DNA of 64,000 nt from Chamaelirium japonicum (lineage: Eukaryota > Streptophyta > Magnoliopsida > Liliales > Melanthiaceae): contig OX393549.1 in NCBI GenBank assembly GCA_947650365.1, forward strand, positions 96,031,514 through 96,095,513, given 5' to 3'. The translations under genes and the position numbers were made by a program. Positions 12,194-24,505 of this stretch are shown here, in pieces (within the stretch, counting starts at the first letter, position 1; each line of letters begins with the position of its first letter). The notes beneath the pieces were generated by a model. The model made no database searches. It saw only the letters and a list, made by a program, of their open reading frames with translations, and was not told the DNA's origin.

Positions 12194-14529
12194 TGTTGGA
12201 ATGATATCGGAGGCGCAGCGGAAGGTGGAGTTGATCCCGAGGATCGTTTCGGTGTGCGGTGCATTTTAAAATTTTCATTCATATTAATCATATGCGCAAA
12301 TGATAAAACAAATACGAATCGAACCCCTATAGTCATCTATCGAAATGATTAACATATCTCATATGTATGCATTATGATAGATCTAGGGGTTAGTAGGTTA
12401 TACCTTCGTGCGGGATTTAACACCGCGAAGAATTGCTTCAATGTTGATGAAGACAAATTCGGATCTGCACGAACACCCTTCAATGCAAAGACCGTAACTT
12501 TCTATCCCGACATCGGAACGGAGCGAAACTTGATTTTCTGGAAAGAAGACTTCAATGCTAAGAATTTGCAACTGGTTTGAAGTCATTTGAACGTCTATAG
12601 CTCCTGCAGTGATCAAAACAGTACAGATCTGCTCATAAAATCTGGGCAGCATTCACGAGCGGGATCATCGCGCAAGAGAGAAATGAATCTCATCGGATTC
12701 ACCCGATCTCACATATCATCCCGGATCCTTGCAATCTAATCTCTGAGTGCCTCAGAGTGCAAGCGATCTCCATCAATCTCACACACACACTTGGAGAAGA
12801 AGATGAGGGAGAGATAAGAGATGAACCGGAGAGAGAGATGGCAAAAATCCGAACCATAAGAGAGGGGGGGATGATTCTCCTTGGGAAATCTAAGAAGGAT
12901 GCACCATTTCAGATCTGAAATTCGTGCCTCTCACTCTCCCTTGCCATTTGAAACGGTTCCTCTCTCTCTCCATCTCATTACTCTCAAATTCAATACCCCT
13001 CTTTATTACTAGTTGCCATATTAAAATTGTTGCAATTAAGGAGATGATTCAAATTCTTTCAAATCTGAATTAATCCCTTAATTATAAGTTTGATGGCCAT
13101 GCAAGCTAGCCCTAGTGAGGATGGTGGACATTAGGGCATGCGGGATATTTTGAAATGACCAAAATGCCCCCATGCATCTAGTGGCCGGTCACCTCATACA
13201 GGACTATGTATGGCCCATCTACTTGCAAGATAATGCACCCTAACACTTAGGGCACCTCATCGGCATCAGCAACAAGTCAATACACCATAGGATGATGAAT
13301 AGCATTTTTACTATTTACTAGGATGCCCTTAGTAAAAATTACTAAACTCGCATTCTGTGTTCTAGTGCAACACGCACATACGGAATGGACTTCTCATGGT
13401 ATAATGGCAACATCGTATGTCGCTACACTACTCTGGGGTTGCCCCCTAGTGAACACACTTAATCCTGTGTAACCACCATGCTCCAGTACGATGCACTCAC
13501 GGAACACAGGACGATTAGGCATTATTTCTTCAACTCATAATATGCTGTGGACAAGGAGAAAGTAATGATCCGTAACGATCGTGGATAGGGTGGAACCTTC
13601 AGGGACTAGGATTCATGGCTTCCAACCGAACCCGATCGACACACTACCCAAGTGTCCCTGTCAATCCTCTGGGTCCCGGTTAACCTGCGTGGCCACCCAG
13701 AGTGCGACGCAGGCTGCACTCCAATTTTCCCAGACTTATTAAGCTCTCTCGCATACCCCTGCTCTCCGCTTAGTATTGGTAATACGATGTCCCTCCACTT
13801 GGTGCCATGAGTCAACTCGAGCGGTGGAGAGCACCGTCAGACTCGAGTGACCATATGACTAGGTTCCTTCCAGGTTGACTATCACATCGCACCTCCGATC
13901 GCTTTGGCTAATCGGATCCGGTCAACAGCTCAACTATTGACCACCAGGCCTGGGTTTAGTGCGGTGTATGTCATACCAAGGAACACACCTCCCGATAAGG
14001 ATGTAGATGGCCTGCAAGAGTGGCGTGCTGATACAACGCCAGCCCGGTAACCCAGCGCACCGTGGTATTGGGTCATGGTTAGATCCCTCACACGTTGGTG
14101 AACCAAAGTTACACGCAACTGGTTAGTCCATCGGTCACGGTTCCTCAGGGTTTAGGACCGATTACCCTAAGCAGAAACACGGCTATATGCACCGGTGTCT
14201 GCTCACCGATCTGTGCACCGTGTTGGTTCCGTTCGGCCACAGACACTGTGCCTGGTAATGACCATTATGGAGATTCTCATGCTCTGTCATTCCAACAGCT
14301 TATCCTGATAGGACGACCAACCCAAATCAGAGCTGCGAACGATTTAGGCTCATAGGACCGATCCACTGAGTCTCCCACTCAGATGGACTACTATATAGCC
14401 ATGGTTCTTAAAGTTCTATAAACAGAACACGTATAATAATACGTACCTTTATACAATCCTAAATAAACTATCAACCATATACAGCCAAACCTAGGGTTTT
14501 ACGAGTTGTAGACCACATCAAACCTAACA
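12194..14529 (-). repeat. Copia-1 5' LTR
   Basis: Partner of 1446-3789 with a handful of substitutions and small indels. It is followed by the second GTTGT of the target duplication at 14530-14534, after which the interrupted Gypsy-1 ORF resumes. Confidence 0.92.
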
Positions 14530-14534
14530 GTTGT

Positions 14535-17035
14535 CGGAGGAGCCTGTCTTCGAGTATAATATTGGCGGAAAGCTTACTGATGTAAAAAGGGCCAAGTGGC
14601 AAAAACTGCTCGCCTGCTTCACAGAAGGAGTTCACCGACCAGCTCTCGCAGGGGTCCAATCCGCCTTTGGGATCGATAAGCGAACCGTTTTCACGGGGGT
14701 GGCCAGCAAGGAGCAGGTGCTGGGGACGGTCGTCACCATCGGCCAGTTGAACTGTGGGCTGCGCCTCCCTCTGCTGCCATTTGCTACCCGGGTGTTGAAC
14801 ACTTCAGGACTTTGTCCCGAGCAGCTAACAGGGAATGCATGGAGGATAATATATGCTTTCTGCCGGGTGGAGTCCGACTTCCAGGAGGAGCTTAGGGCGT
14901 GCTACTCCAGCATTTCTAAAGGCGAAGTGGCCCGGATAGAGTTAGGATCCTTCTTCTACCACTACAAGTGGGTTTCAAGTAAGGACAATCCTTTCTTCAA
15001 TCTGCACGGTGTCTCAGCGCTCCGCCCGATCACCGACACCGTATCTTGCGACAAGCTTTACACAGACTAGCCAATTTCTTTCTCTAGGGAGTGGACTCCC
15101 CTTTCTGTGCCCGAGACTTCTCGTTCTCAGGTACACAATGTGGTCGAGAGATATGCCTCAGGAGGGGACTTGGCCTGGTCATCTGATCAAGTCGGGGCCA
15201 TCGATAACTTATTCTTGGAGTTGACCTGCGGTACCAGATCATGGAAGTAGTTTTCGAACTGCCCGGTTCGACACGACAACGCCAACCTCCTGCACTGGCT
15301 GTAGGCCCGGTATGAAGACAATGATCTCCTGTACTCCGATTATAAGGATGATCCCAAATCGGGCAGGATAGTCAGAGTCATCAGGGTTGAGAAGAAAGCA
15401 TTCGGGGCGAGGTGGCGCTCAGGTCCGACGGAGGAGAAATTGGTGGTGACCCGTAGGGGTCAAGTGAAGAAAAGAAAAATTTTCAAGGAAGAGGAGACGA
15501 AAGAAGAGGAGAAGAAAGAAGAAAAGAAGAAAGAAGGAGAGAAGGACGATGAAGAGGAGGAAGAGGAAGAAGAAAGCGAAGGGGGAGAAGAAGGCGGTGA
15601 AGAAGACGATGACGACGATGAAGATGATGATGATGATGATGATGAAGGCGGAGGAGACGGTGGTGGAGAAGGTAGTGGAGAAGGTGGTGGCGAAGGCGAG
15701 ATTCCGCCCACTTCTATCGACGAGGCTAAGGCCCGTCGAATGGAGAAAGTTATGGATATGGTGGGTGACGGCAAGAAAGTATCACCCTCCTATCACTTTG
15801 AAACTTTGAAGCGCCCGATGCGCATAAAATATAAAGTATTCGGGGAGTGATGGTGTTGCAAGCAACCCCACGCCCCTCACTTAAGTACCTCCAAGTGTCT
15901 TTCGCTTGGAGGGGGCTTCGACGAGCGGAGGGCTGGAGGTTGAACAACCTCAGCTCACGCTTCGACCCTCGGCGGCCCAGATGGCGAAAGAGATGGCTGC
16001 CCTCGTAGTCTCTCTCCAACATGCTGGTAAACAACGTGAGGAAGGGGAGATCACTCCTCCTCGCGATATTCCTTCCCCTTCGCGAAGGGAGGGGGGGAGT
16101 CGCGTGGAGGTCGGGACACCCCAACCTCCCCCTATTTTATCCCCTATGAAGGAAAGGTCGACCCCCAGGGGTAAGAGTTCCGATCGGGAAAAAGGCAAGG
16201 CCGAAGCATCTCGAGTCGGCACCGCAGGTACGTTTATGCTAACTTCTTAATATTCGAAATTCTAACTGTTGAATCTTTGCATTGTTGGCAGATATTCCTG
16301 TCGGCTCATTTCCTATGATTAGGGATTTGGGTGACGTTGACATCAACCAACCAACGGGTGCGATCCGGAAGCTCTGCAATCTTCCTAACGCTACCCTGGC
16401 TGAAGCCTACGACAGGCTTGAAGTAGTGGTAAGTGTATTAGCTCTGACTTGGACTTTGAATTGTTCATTCTTTGATATGCTTCTGATTTGTTCTCTGTTG
16501 TTGGCAGAATTCAGCAGTTTTGAAGTTAGCTAGCAGGCTCTTCAGGAGGGCCGGCGAGCGGGGCGCTTCAGCAGAAGTTGCTCGCTTGAACGCCCTCCTG
16601 GAAACCTCGAACGCTGAGAAGGAGGAGCTGTAGGCCTCTTTGTCTGTCATGAAGGAAGCTCTCCGTAAAGAGAAGCTCGAGAGCAAGAGGTGGCTCGATG
16701 GCTACACAGCTCGAGGTCATGAGCTTCACGAATTAAAGAACAGGTTCTTCAAAGTGGAGACCTCTGCCCACGACCATGCGGTGGAAGTAAAGGATCTGAA
16801 GTCCCAGCTTGCTGCAAAGGAAGCTGCTTCTTTAGCCAAAGAGGAGGCTCTTATGAAGGAGCTTGAGCAGACACGCGCCGATTGCGAGAGTTTCAGATCG
16901 ACGGCGGAGAAGGCGGTAGAAGCCCTCAGGGGTCATACTAACAGCGTTCTGTCTTCCAAAGCGTCTGCGGCGAGTAAGGCTCGTGGTGGATCTGAAGGAG
17001 ACAACTCGCGTGCTCCAAGTGTAGCAAAGCCCTGA
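14535..17035 (+). pseudogene. Gypsy-1 antisense extra ORF, main part
   Basis: The first part (to 15070) ends with words typical of the plant 'putative gypsy type transposon' domain (FFYHYKW, FFNLHGVSALRPI, CDKLYTD). Next comes a run of Lys/Glu then Glu/Asp (about 15440-15700), then Pro/Ser/Arg-rich sequence (15900-16250), and a heptad-like, charged coiled-coil stretch (16640-16990) with a Ser/Ala tail ending at 17035. It is convergent with gag-pol of the same element. Family knowledge: such antisense ORFs occur in Tat elements and their function is unknown. Broken, with a few interruptions in addition to the Copia-1 insertion. Confidence 0.65.
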
Positions 17036-17117
17036 TGTATTCTATCTTTTTTCTCTTTGCTTTTGTACCTGTAAGACTTGCATATGTAAAAGCTCACTTG
17101 TACTTGAAAGTTTGAGA

Positions 17118-17123
17118 AATAAA
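17118..17123 (+). terminator. candidate polyadenylation signal of the antisense ORF
   Basis: AATAAA 83 bp after the plus-strand ORF stop, in a T-rich context (TTTTCTCTTTG, CTTTTGTACC) typical of plant 3' ends. Confidence 0.45.
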
Positions 17124-17209
17124 GACTTGTTTTTGATATTGAAATTGAATGTGTCTTGCTGAATTCTTAGAATGTTTGTGCTTTGGATGGAATGTTTGAA
17201 TGTGCTTAA

Positions 17210-17570
17210 CATTAGCCTGTAATGGGTTGAGTTGTAACTCGAACACCCAAACTTGTTAAGAGACTTGGTAATTGAAGGTTGCATTGTATCATAATTTGAA
17301 ACCGTTTAACATCTGCCTGTAAGGGGTCAAGTCACAACTTGAGCACCCAAACTTGTTAAATGATCTGGTAGTTGAAGGTTATTTAACATCTGCCAGTAAG
17401 GGGTCGTGTCGCAACACGAGCTCCCAAACCTGTTAAATGACCTGGTAGCTTGAAGGTTGTTTTGTTTCACAACCTGAAACCGTTTAATATCTGCCTGTAA
17501 GGGGTCGTGTCGTAACACGAGCTCCCAAACTTATTAAAGGGTCTTGAAATTTGAAGGTAGATAACATAAA
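17210..17570. repeat. four hairpin-bearing repeats between convergent ORFs
   Basis: Four imperfect units starting near 17214, 17313, 17390 and 17491 (spacing about 99, 77 and 101 bp). Each has CTGCCTGTAAGGGGTC, a short inverted repeat (CGTGTCGCAACACG in the clearest units; the two arms co-vary in the others) and CTCCCAAACTTGTTAAA. They fill the gap between the 3' end of the antisense ORF and the integrase stop on the other strand. Confidence 0.75.
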
Positions 17571-17638
17571 GCAGCCTGAGAAATTGAGTAGATGAGATGA
17601 ACATTTGAAAGTGATCTTTATTCAGCATGGAGTTTATA

Positions 17639-18604
17639 TCAAGGATAGAACATTTTGAAATGTCTAGCATTCCAAGCTCGTAGTAGTCTATCTCCTTCTG
17701 GCGAAATCAGACGATAAGACCCTTTGCCTCCTATCGATTCGATGATGTAGGATCCTTCCCAGTTGGGAGCTAGTTTTCCGCTGCTGTGCTCTTTAGTATT
17801 GTAGAAGACTGCTCTGAGGACCAGGCTACCAATTGGGAATTGTCTCTTGCTAACCTTCTGATCATAGGCTTGTTTGATCTTCTGTTGGTATTTGGCAACG
17901 CGAATGGTTGCTCGATCTCGTAACTCTTCAGAGAGATCAAGATCATCGACTCGAAGTTTATCGTTAACCCCTTCTTCGATTGCTCTGGTCTTCAGAGTGT
18001 TTGAGATCGTTTCTATTGAGAGAACTGCTTTCGATCTATAGGTTAGGCGAAAAGGTGAGAACCCAGTTGATCTTCTCGGAGTAGTTCGATAGCCCCATAA
18101 GACTTCTAGTAGGACTTTCTCCCACAATCCTTTCTTGTCATTGAGCTTCTTCTTGAGTAGACCAAGGATAGCTCCGTTAGAGGCTTCGACTTGACCATTG
18201 CACTGAGGGTATCTTGGTGTTGAATAGAAAAGTTTGATTTCGTTGTTTAGATAGAATTCTCGAAACTTGTCGGAATCGAATTGAGCTCCATTGTCAGTGA
18301 TCAAAACTTGGGGTGTGCCAAATCTGGAGAAGATATTTTGCCTGATGAACTTGATGACTTCATCATCTGTCTCTCGGAAGAGTGGCACAGCTTTCACCCA
18401 TTTGGTGAAATAATCTGTGACTAACAGCAGATACTTTTTCTTGCTTCGTGTTGGTGGGAAAGGGCCCAAGAAATCCAACTCCCATTGATGGAAAGGCCAT
18501 GGACTTGTTAATGGATGGAGCTCGTCTGCTGGGGGATGGATAGCTCGAGCGTGTCGTTGACAAGGCTCGCATCTTTGAACCACTTGGTGAGCATCTCTTG
18601 CCAT
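17639..18604 (-). pseudogene. Gypsy-1 integrase region
   Basis: A 321-residue open stretch: end of the zinc-binding part (CEPCQRHA), the core with D of WELDFLGP, D of ITDNGAQF and E of CNGQVEASNGAI (a DDE triad), GYRTTPRRSTGFSPF, and a C-terminal region (LAPNWEGSYII, GSYRL) typical of Ty3/gypsy integrases. It is the best preserved part of the element. The stop at 17639 marks the end of pol, 604 bp from the convergent ORF. Confidence 0.85.
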
Positions 18605-19760
18605 AGTTGGCCAGTAGTAACCCTATAACTTTGTCTTGGCTTCGAGAGATCTTCTGCCTGAATGGTTTTCGCAGGCCCCGGAATGAATGTCGATTAGGAT
18701 TTTCTTTGCTTGTAGGGGATCAACACATTTGAGCAACATCCCATTATGCGATCTAAAATATAGATCTGCTCCTTGGAGGCTGTAGCATGGAAGCTTCCTT
18801 TGAAGTCTTCTGGCTTGAATTGGATCTTCTGGCATTCTGCTATGTTTGAAGAAGTCAAGGATTGGCTGTCTCCAATCCCCGAGTTTATGTATTGTGGTAA
18901 GATTGAAGATTTGCCGTTTCCGACCCCCAGGTCTTTCATTAGTGGCAACGATCTGCTGTTCGATGGTGGTTTTTGGCGATTCTTGATAGTCGATCTATAT
19001 TCGTCTTTCTCCGAGTGAATCTCCAAGTACCGAAGCAGCATTAGTCCTCGGGATTTGAAGGAATTCGATGTTATTGAATCATTGCCGATGATGCATCACC
19101 AAGGCCAAGTAGTGTTGCCCTCTCTTCTCGGGCCATATACTCCCCATTGATCTGTCGAATTATTAGTTGGGAGTCGCTGTGGACAATGAGACGGTTCACT
19201 TCCAAAGATTTAGCAATTTCCAATCCAGAGATAAGTGCTTCGTATTCTGCTTCGTTGTTTGTAGCGTTGAATCCGAAGAGAACAACCTTTTAAAGGTGAT
19301 CGAGATTGGGGAATATCAAGACTATCCCAATTCTCGAACCGATTGCACTTGAAGCTCCATCAGTGTAAAGCTTCCATCGAGTTGAAGTATTAGAAGTCTC
19401 GGGACTCTGATTAATGGTCGTGGGAGCAGAGTTGAGTGGAGACTCTTCTCCGTCATCGAGGTGCATTTTGACATCATCCTTCCATGCAATAGGATCTTCC
19501 ACTGGGAAGTCGACGAGGAAGTCAGCTACAGCTTGCCCCTTGAGCGAAGTGCGAGGCTCGAATTGAATCCCGAGAGCACTCATCTCGATCACCCATTTGG
19601 TCATTCGGCCTGCCCGACCTGCTTTGTCGAGGATGTCTTTGAGTTGGTGTTCTAAGACGACTGTGATCGGGTAGGAGACAAAATAGGATTGAAGACGTCG
19701 TGATGCGGTGAGCAAGGCTAGTATGACCTTCTCAATTTTGGAATAGCGAGTCTCTGTCGG
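18605..19760 (-). pseudogene. Gypsy-1 RNase H and integrase zinc-binding remnants
   Basis: RNase H words at 19290-19715 (GRMTKWVIEMSALGIQF, GQAVADFL, KLYTDGASS) including the DG..S start of the plant-type RNase H. Then a linker and the LYFRSHNGMLLKC and DIHSGACENHSG words of the HHCC zinc region at 18623-18835. Broken between these parts. Confidence 0.75.
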
Positions 19761-20960
19761 GAGAAGTGTATGACTGATGTACTAGACCGGATGTTCGATG
19801 CCTTCTTTTCTGCTGACCAGGACTGCATTAATTGCTTGTTCGGTGACGGCAAGATAGAGCCAGAGATCTTCCTTTGTAAGCGTAGCCGTCAAAATGGGAG
19901 CACGCACGAGATAATTTTTGACATCTTAAAAAGCTTGTTCGTAAGTTGGACTCCACCCAGATGTATCTGCCTTTCGCAAGTTGTCGAAGAGCGGTTTGCA
20001 CTTGTCGGAAGATTTCGAGATGAATCGATTAAGGGCAGCTAATCTTCAAGTAAGGCATTGCACTTCTTTCCGATTGGTAGGCGATGGCATATCGAGGATA
20101 GCTCGAATTTGGTCGGGGTTGGCTTCAATGCCTCTCCTGGTCACGGGGTGACCCAGAAATTTACCCGATTGAACACCGAAAGCATATTTAGCTGGGTTGA
20201 CCTTCATGCGGTATTTTCGGAGGATTTGAAATGTTTCTGCCAGATCGGAGAGGTGGCTCTCACGACTGGAACTTTTGGTGAGGAGATCATCGACATAGAC
20301 TTCAACGTTGCTGCCGATTTGCTTTTCGAACATCTTCGTGACTAGCCTTTGATAGGTTGATCCAGTATTTTTGAGGCCGAAGGGCATTACGTTGTAGCAA
20401 TAGAGACCTCGGTCTGTCATGAAGCACGTCTTCTCTTGATCGTCCGAATGTAGTGGAATTTGATTATGCCCAGAGTATCCATCCATGAAAGATAGGAGCT
20501 CGTGGCCAGCAGTAGCGTCAACGAGTCTATCTATCCTTGGCATGGGGAATAGGTCTTTAGGGCAAGTTTTGTTGAGGTTGGTGAAGTCGAAGCAGACCCT
20601 GATCTTGCCATTCTTCTTTGCAACAACGACTATATTGGAGATCCAAGTAGGGTACTCTACTTCACGAATGAAACTTGCTGCGAGTAGCTTACTGATCTCC
20701 TCCTGAACTGCACCATATCATTCTGGTCGGATTGTGAGTGGCTTTTGCTTGACGGGCTTCACTCCTTCTTTGATTGCGAGCCAGTGACAAGCATCCTCCG
20801 GTTTGATCCCGGGCATGTTTTCGAAACACCGAGCGAAGATGTCAATATTGGATTGAAGGAAGGATACCATGTCTCGCGCTTCTGTGTCGCTGAGACCGGT
20901 ACCGATGAAGGTTCCTCGAGGGAGATCTTCACTGCCGATGTTGATTGGAATGATTTTTTT
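19761..20960 (-). pseudogene. Gypsy-1 reverse transcriptase region
   Basis: The 20046-20543 stretch shows the fingers/palm order: FMDGYSGHNQI, MPFGLKNTGSTYQRLV, the catalytic YVDD (VEVYVDDLL) and KFLGHPVTRRGIEANP. The N-terminal part toward 20960 is also recognisable. Several breaks. Confidence 0.85.
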
Positions 20961-23560
20961 GATTGAGGGTGAGGTCTCCCATTCGATCGACGGAGGTTCG
21001 GACAGTGGGATCTCCTTTGGTTGCTATCTTGAAGAAGGACCGGCTTCATCTCTTGGTCGTTTCAGGGGGGGGGGGGCGAGATTTATCCGGCGATCTATTT
21101 TTGCATTGGCCGCTTTGCAAGATCGCCAGGTTTGTTGATCTCCTCGGATGCAGACAATACCCTCTCCTATTGCAAATTTGAGGAGTTAGTGATAGGAGGA
21201 GGATATGGCATTGATCTGGTGGAGGAAAGGCCTCCCCAGGATGATGTTATAATTGGATGTTCCTTCGACAACGGCAAATCTTACGAAGACTCGGGTCTCT
21301 CGACTGAGGTCGAGGGTAAATCTTGACTCCCCCATTGTTATGCTCTGCTCCCCGTTGAAGCCCGTGATCACGGTCGGGACAACTTCGAGGCTTGTGTATT
21401 TATGCCCTAGGCGCTTGAAATAGTCTGAGAACATAATATCCATAGAGCTTCCGGTGTCGATGAGGATGCGGTTGACGATGCTCCCGTTGATGATGAGCTT
21501 CAGGACCAGGGGGTCCCTATGCAGAGTATGGACTCCTTAAAGATCAGAGTCGTTGAAGATGATAGATGGCCAAGTTAGTCCTTTGACAGGTTTCTCGATC
21601 CAGGTGTCTTCTTTGTTCGCTGCAGAGCGAACATTGAATATGCATCGTATTTGCCGATTGACTTTTTTCCTTGTCAACGTTTGATTGTGCAACGCTCCGT
21701 GAATGCCGAAGATGTTGGCGTGCACAGTGATAGGTGATTGATTGGTAGAGATTTGGTGGATCCAGCAAGCTTCTTTTCCTTTTGCAGGTCGGCATTGATC
21801 CTGCCCGCCTTTGATGAACTCCTGGAGGTGGCCTTCTCGTAGCAGATCCTCCAGATGGTACCTCAGTCGGTAGCATCGATCGGTAGAATGGCCGTGGCTG
21901 CGATGAAAATCGCAGTAGACCGTTTTATCAGCTGTGACTTTGGTATCAGGCTGTAGAGGATTCGGCCTTCGGAGGAACTCCTCATGTTGAATTCAATCGA
22001 GAATCTGCTCGATTGGTAGAGTCCAATCCGTGAATGTAGTCTTCTTCGAAGGTGATCTACTTCCGTCATTCCTTGGTCGCTTGGATGCAGGGGGGGCTAC
22101 TGCCTCCGTATTGTGAGATTTGGCGGTATACTTTGGGGCTTCTCTTTCGGTAGGTCATCATTTTGTTTCCCGTCCTTTTCGGGCGACCTGATCGTCTTCG
22201 ACTTTGATTTCTCTTTGGATTCGATTAAACATCAAACCTAGGGAAGGGGGAGGATTGCAGATGAAATCATTATAGATATGCAGATCGAACCAGAGGGCAT
22301 TTTGAAAGGCTAACATGATAGCCTCATCATCCAAATGCCGTCATGAGATAGCGGCGTGCTCATTGCGGAATCTTCGCATAAAGCTGCGAAGACTCTCGTC
22401 AGCACCCATTCTTAGCCTATAGAGGGAATCAAGCTTCTTCTCCGGCTTCAAGTTGAGTTGATAGTGTTGCATGAAGTGGTTAGCCAAGACTCCGAACTGG
22501 GTGATGGATCCAGCCCGAAGGTTATGGTACCAATCGAGAGATGGCTTGTTGAGGCTCCCGGTGAAGGTTCAGCAAAGCACGTTGTTCTCTTCCTCAAGCG
22601 GGGTGAGGACTTGCTTGAATGCTAGGATATGAAGGGTAGGATCCCCTTTGAGGCAATTGAACTTGGGGAGAGTTGGAGTTCTCCATCCCTTTGGAAAGGA
22701 CGATTGAAACAGACTCCGGTGGAGAGGTCTAGCAGAAGAGTATCCTTCTCTGCGACCATGCCCCTGACCTGGATGCAAATCGAGGGGCAAGATTGAGAGG
22801 TCTTGTCTGGGCCCTTGAGTAGTTGCCGGATGAAGCTGGTGATGAAGATCCATTCCAGCTTTATGTTAGAATGGGAGGGATGAAGAAGCTCTGTTCTTTG
22901 AGGGTGCTTCCCTCATCTGATACCTTGCTCGGGAGTTGGGCTTCGATAGTGCTTGTTTGACACGGTTATGGCTTGAGGAAGACTGAGAGGATTCATCATC
23001 GATACGATCCCAGACACTCTACTTCCATGGAGCAGCAGAGGGAGTTAGGTCGCGACAAATCTTCTCGCCGGCTGCAATGCCCATTGACCTTCGTAGTCTG
23101 AAGAGGATCGATTATCGAGGTGGATCAACCCTCTCGTTGAATGAAGGGACGGGGAGAGCAACCCCGGTTTCGGAGGCTGCCTTCTTGAGAGCATCCCTTT
23201 CAGCCGTGAGCTTAGCCAGTTGCAGCAGCTGAAAGTCGACCGCCAAGATTTGGTAGGTGGATGGAGGGTCTTCAGCTGGAGCAGGGGCAGTTTGCCCTAT
23301 TGACTGTCGGAGAGGTGGGGCGTTCGGTCGATCGACCGATCTTCCACTCCCTGAACGAATTCCTATTTCGGGGGCAACGAGGGGCTGCCCAAAGTTGAGT
23401 CGTTAACTCATCGATCGAGTTTCTAGACGAGTTTGACGTGTGTTACTTCCCTCTGGATGATCCTGATGCTTCGTCTTCGCCATTTAGAGAAAGCGAAGGA
23501 TGCAACAAGATTGCCAGTGTCCTAACGGTTGTTTGCTCAACCAAAGGGGTCGGGAAGTTT
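20961..23560 (-). pseudogene. Gypsy-1 protease and gag region
   Basis: Protease C-terminal words at 21186-21443 (SLEVVPTVITGFNGE, ILGRPFLHQINA) and gag words further up (FPKGWRTPTLPKFN near 22680). Around these the frame is broken and little else can be assigned. The order gag-protease is inferred from position. Confidence 0.6.
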
Positions 23561-23629
23561 GGCTATCTAGACCGGTTGTCTGCTCAACCGATCTGATGTT
23601 TGTTGTAGAGCAGACTTAGCATTTCTAAC

Positions 23630-23652
23630 GGATCCCACAGACGGCGCAAAAC
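23630..23652 (-). other. Gypsy-1 primer-binding site
   Basis: Minus strand GCGCCGTCTGTGGGATCC just downstream of the LTR end CCCCACA. The word GCGCCGTCTGTGGG is the usual primer-site motif of Tat-like plant gypsy elements. Confidence 0.75.
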
Positions 23653-24172
23653 TGTGGGGGGAAAATCTTCGTGCCGATCCGAAGACTTCACTCCACCAGT
23701 CAATTGAAGTTGAGAGGAAGGTCTTTGATCGATATATTGATTGGAAGGTAGGTTCAAAGGTCGATGTCTTGGTGACTTCGAGTTAAGACTTTCGATATGC
23801 AAATAGAGAGAAGGTTGACACAAGTTATGATCTCGGAGTTCAGCCGAAGCCTACGTCTCCATGCTATAGGGAGCAACCCGAATCCACTAACTCTTTGTTC
23901 GTCGTGACCTCGACAGGCCGAGTGTCATTGAAGTGTCTCTAAACCCTTCAGAGACAAGAAGAAGATCGAGGGAACTCGACTTCACTAACTCTTTGTTCGT
24001 CGTGACCTCGACAGGCCGAGTGTCACTGAAGTGTCTCTGAACCCTTCAAAGACAAGACGAAGATCGAGGGAACTCAAATATCAAAAGTTGAGATTCCAGA
24101 GCTCTGGGATTCTGGATTCTGGTCTCTAGTTTTTAAAATCAGATTTCAGATCCTTTTACACTTGAAGGGTCT

Positions 24173-24183
24173 GCTATTTATAG
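24173..24183 (-). promoter_or_regulatory. TATA box of Gypsy-1 LTR
   Basis: CTATAAATAG on the minus strand, about 350 bp into the LTR and just downstream of the U3 minisatellite. Confidence 0.65.
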
Positions 24184-24248
24184 AAAAACTCTGGGTGGAA
24201 ATCCGAGGCAAATGGCGGTTTTTGTCTTTGTATCCGGGGATTCCCTAG

Positions 24249-24505
24249 GCAGGGCTGGTGGGTCTCGCAACAGTCTCCGTGGGCCCACCAGGCAGGGCTG
24301 GTGGGTCCTGCAATAGTTTCTGTGGGCCCGTTAGGCAAGGCTAGTGGGTCCCGCACTAGTCTCTGTGGGCCCACCAGGCAGGGTTGGTGGGTCCCGCAGT
24401 AGTCTCTGTGGGCCCACCAGGCAGGGCTGGTAGGTCCCGCAATAGTCTCTGTGACCCTACGAGGCAGGGCTGGTGGGTCCCGCAGTAGTCTCTGTGGGAT
24501 TCTTG
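24249..24505 (-). repeat. 43-bp minisatellite in the Gypsy-1 U3
   Basis: Six units with spacing 42-43 bp (GGCAGGG-type landmarks at 24249, 24291, 24334, 24377, 24420, 24463), each with GGTGGGTCCCGC and GTCTCTGTGGGCCC. It lies directly upstream of the minus-strand TATA box, where repeated U3 units often act as enhancers. A related word occurs twice in the Gypsy-3 LTR. Confidence 0.85.

Larger units (their letters stand above)
1446..14529 (-). mobile_element. Copia-1: Ty1/copia element, both LTRs, degraded interior
   Basis: Long LTRs (2344 and 2336 bp) bound a minus-strand element flanked by a perfect 5-bp duplication GTTGT (1441-1445, 14530-14534). Termini are TGTTAGG...CCAACA on the minus strand. 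A polypurine tract (AAGTGGGAGAT, minus strand) abuts the LTR at 3790 and a tRNA-Met-type primer site abuts the other LTR at 12179-12192. It belongs to the same family as Copia-2 (matching LTR blocks, leader and pol words). The LTRs look about 97% identical by eye, so insertion is fairly recent, yet the coding interior is broken at many places and split by a 3.1-kb insertion. Confidence 0.92.

Noticed and set aside
15460-15774. Minus-strand Ser/Pro-rich open frame
   Set aside because: Antisense shadow of the acidic, GAA/GAT-rich part of the plus-strand extra ORF.
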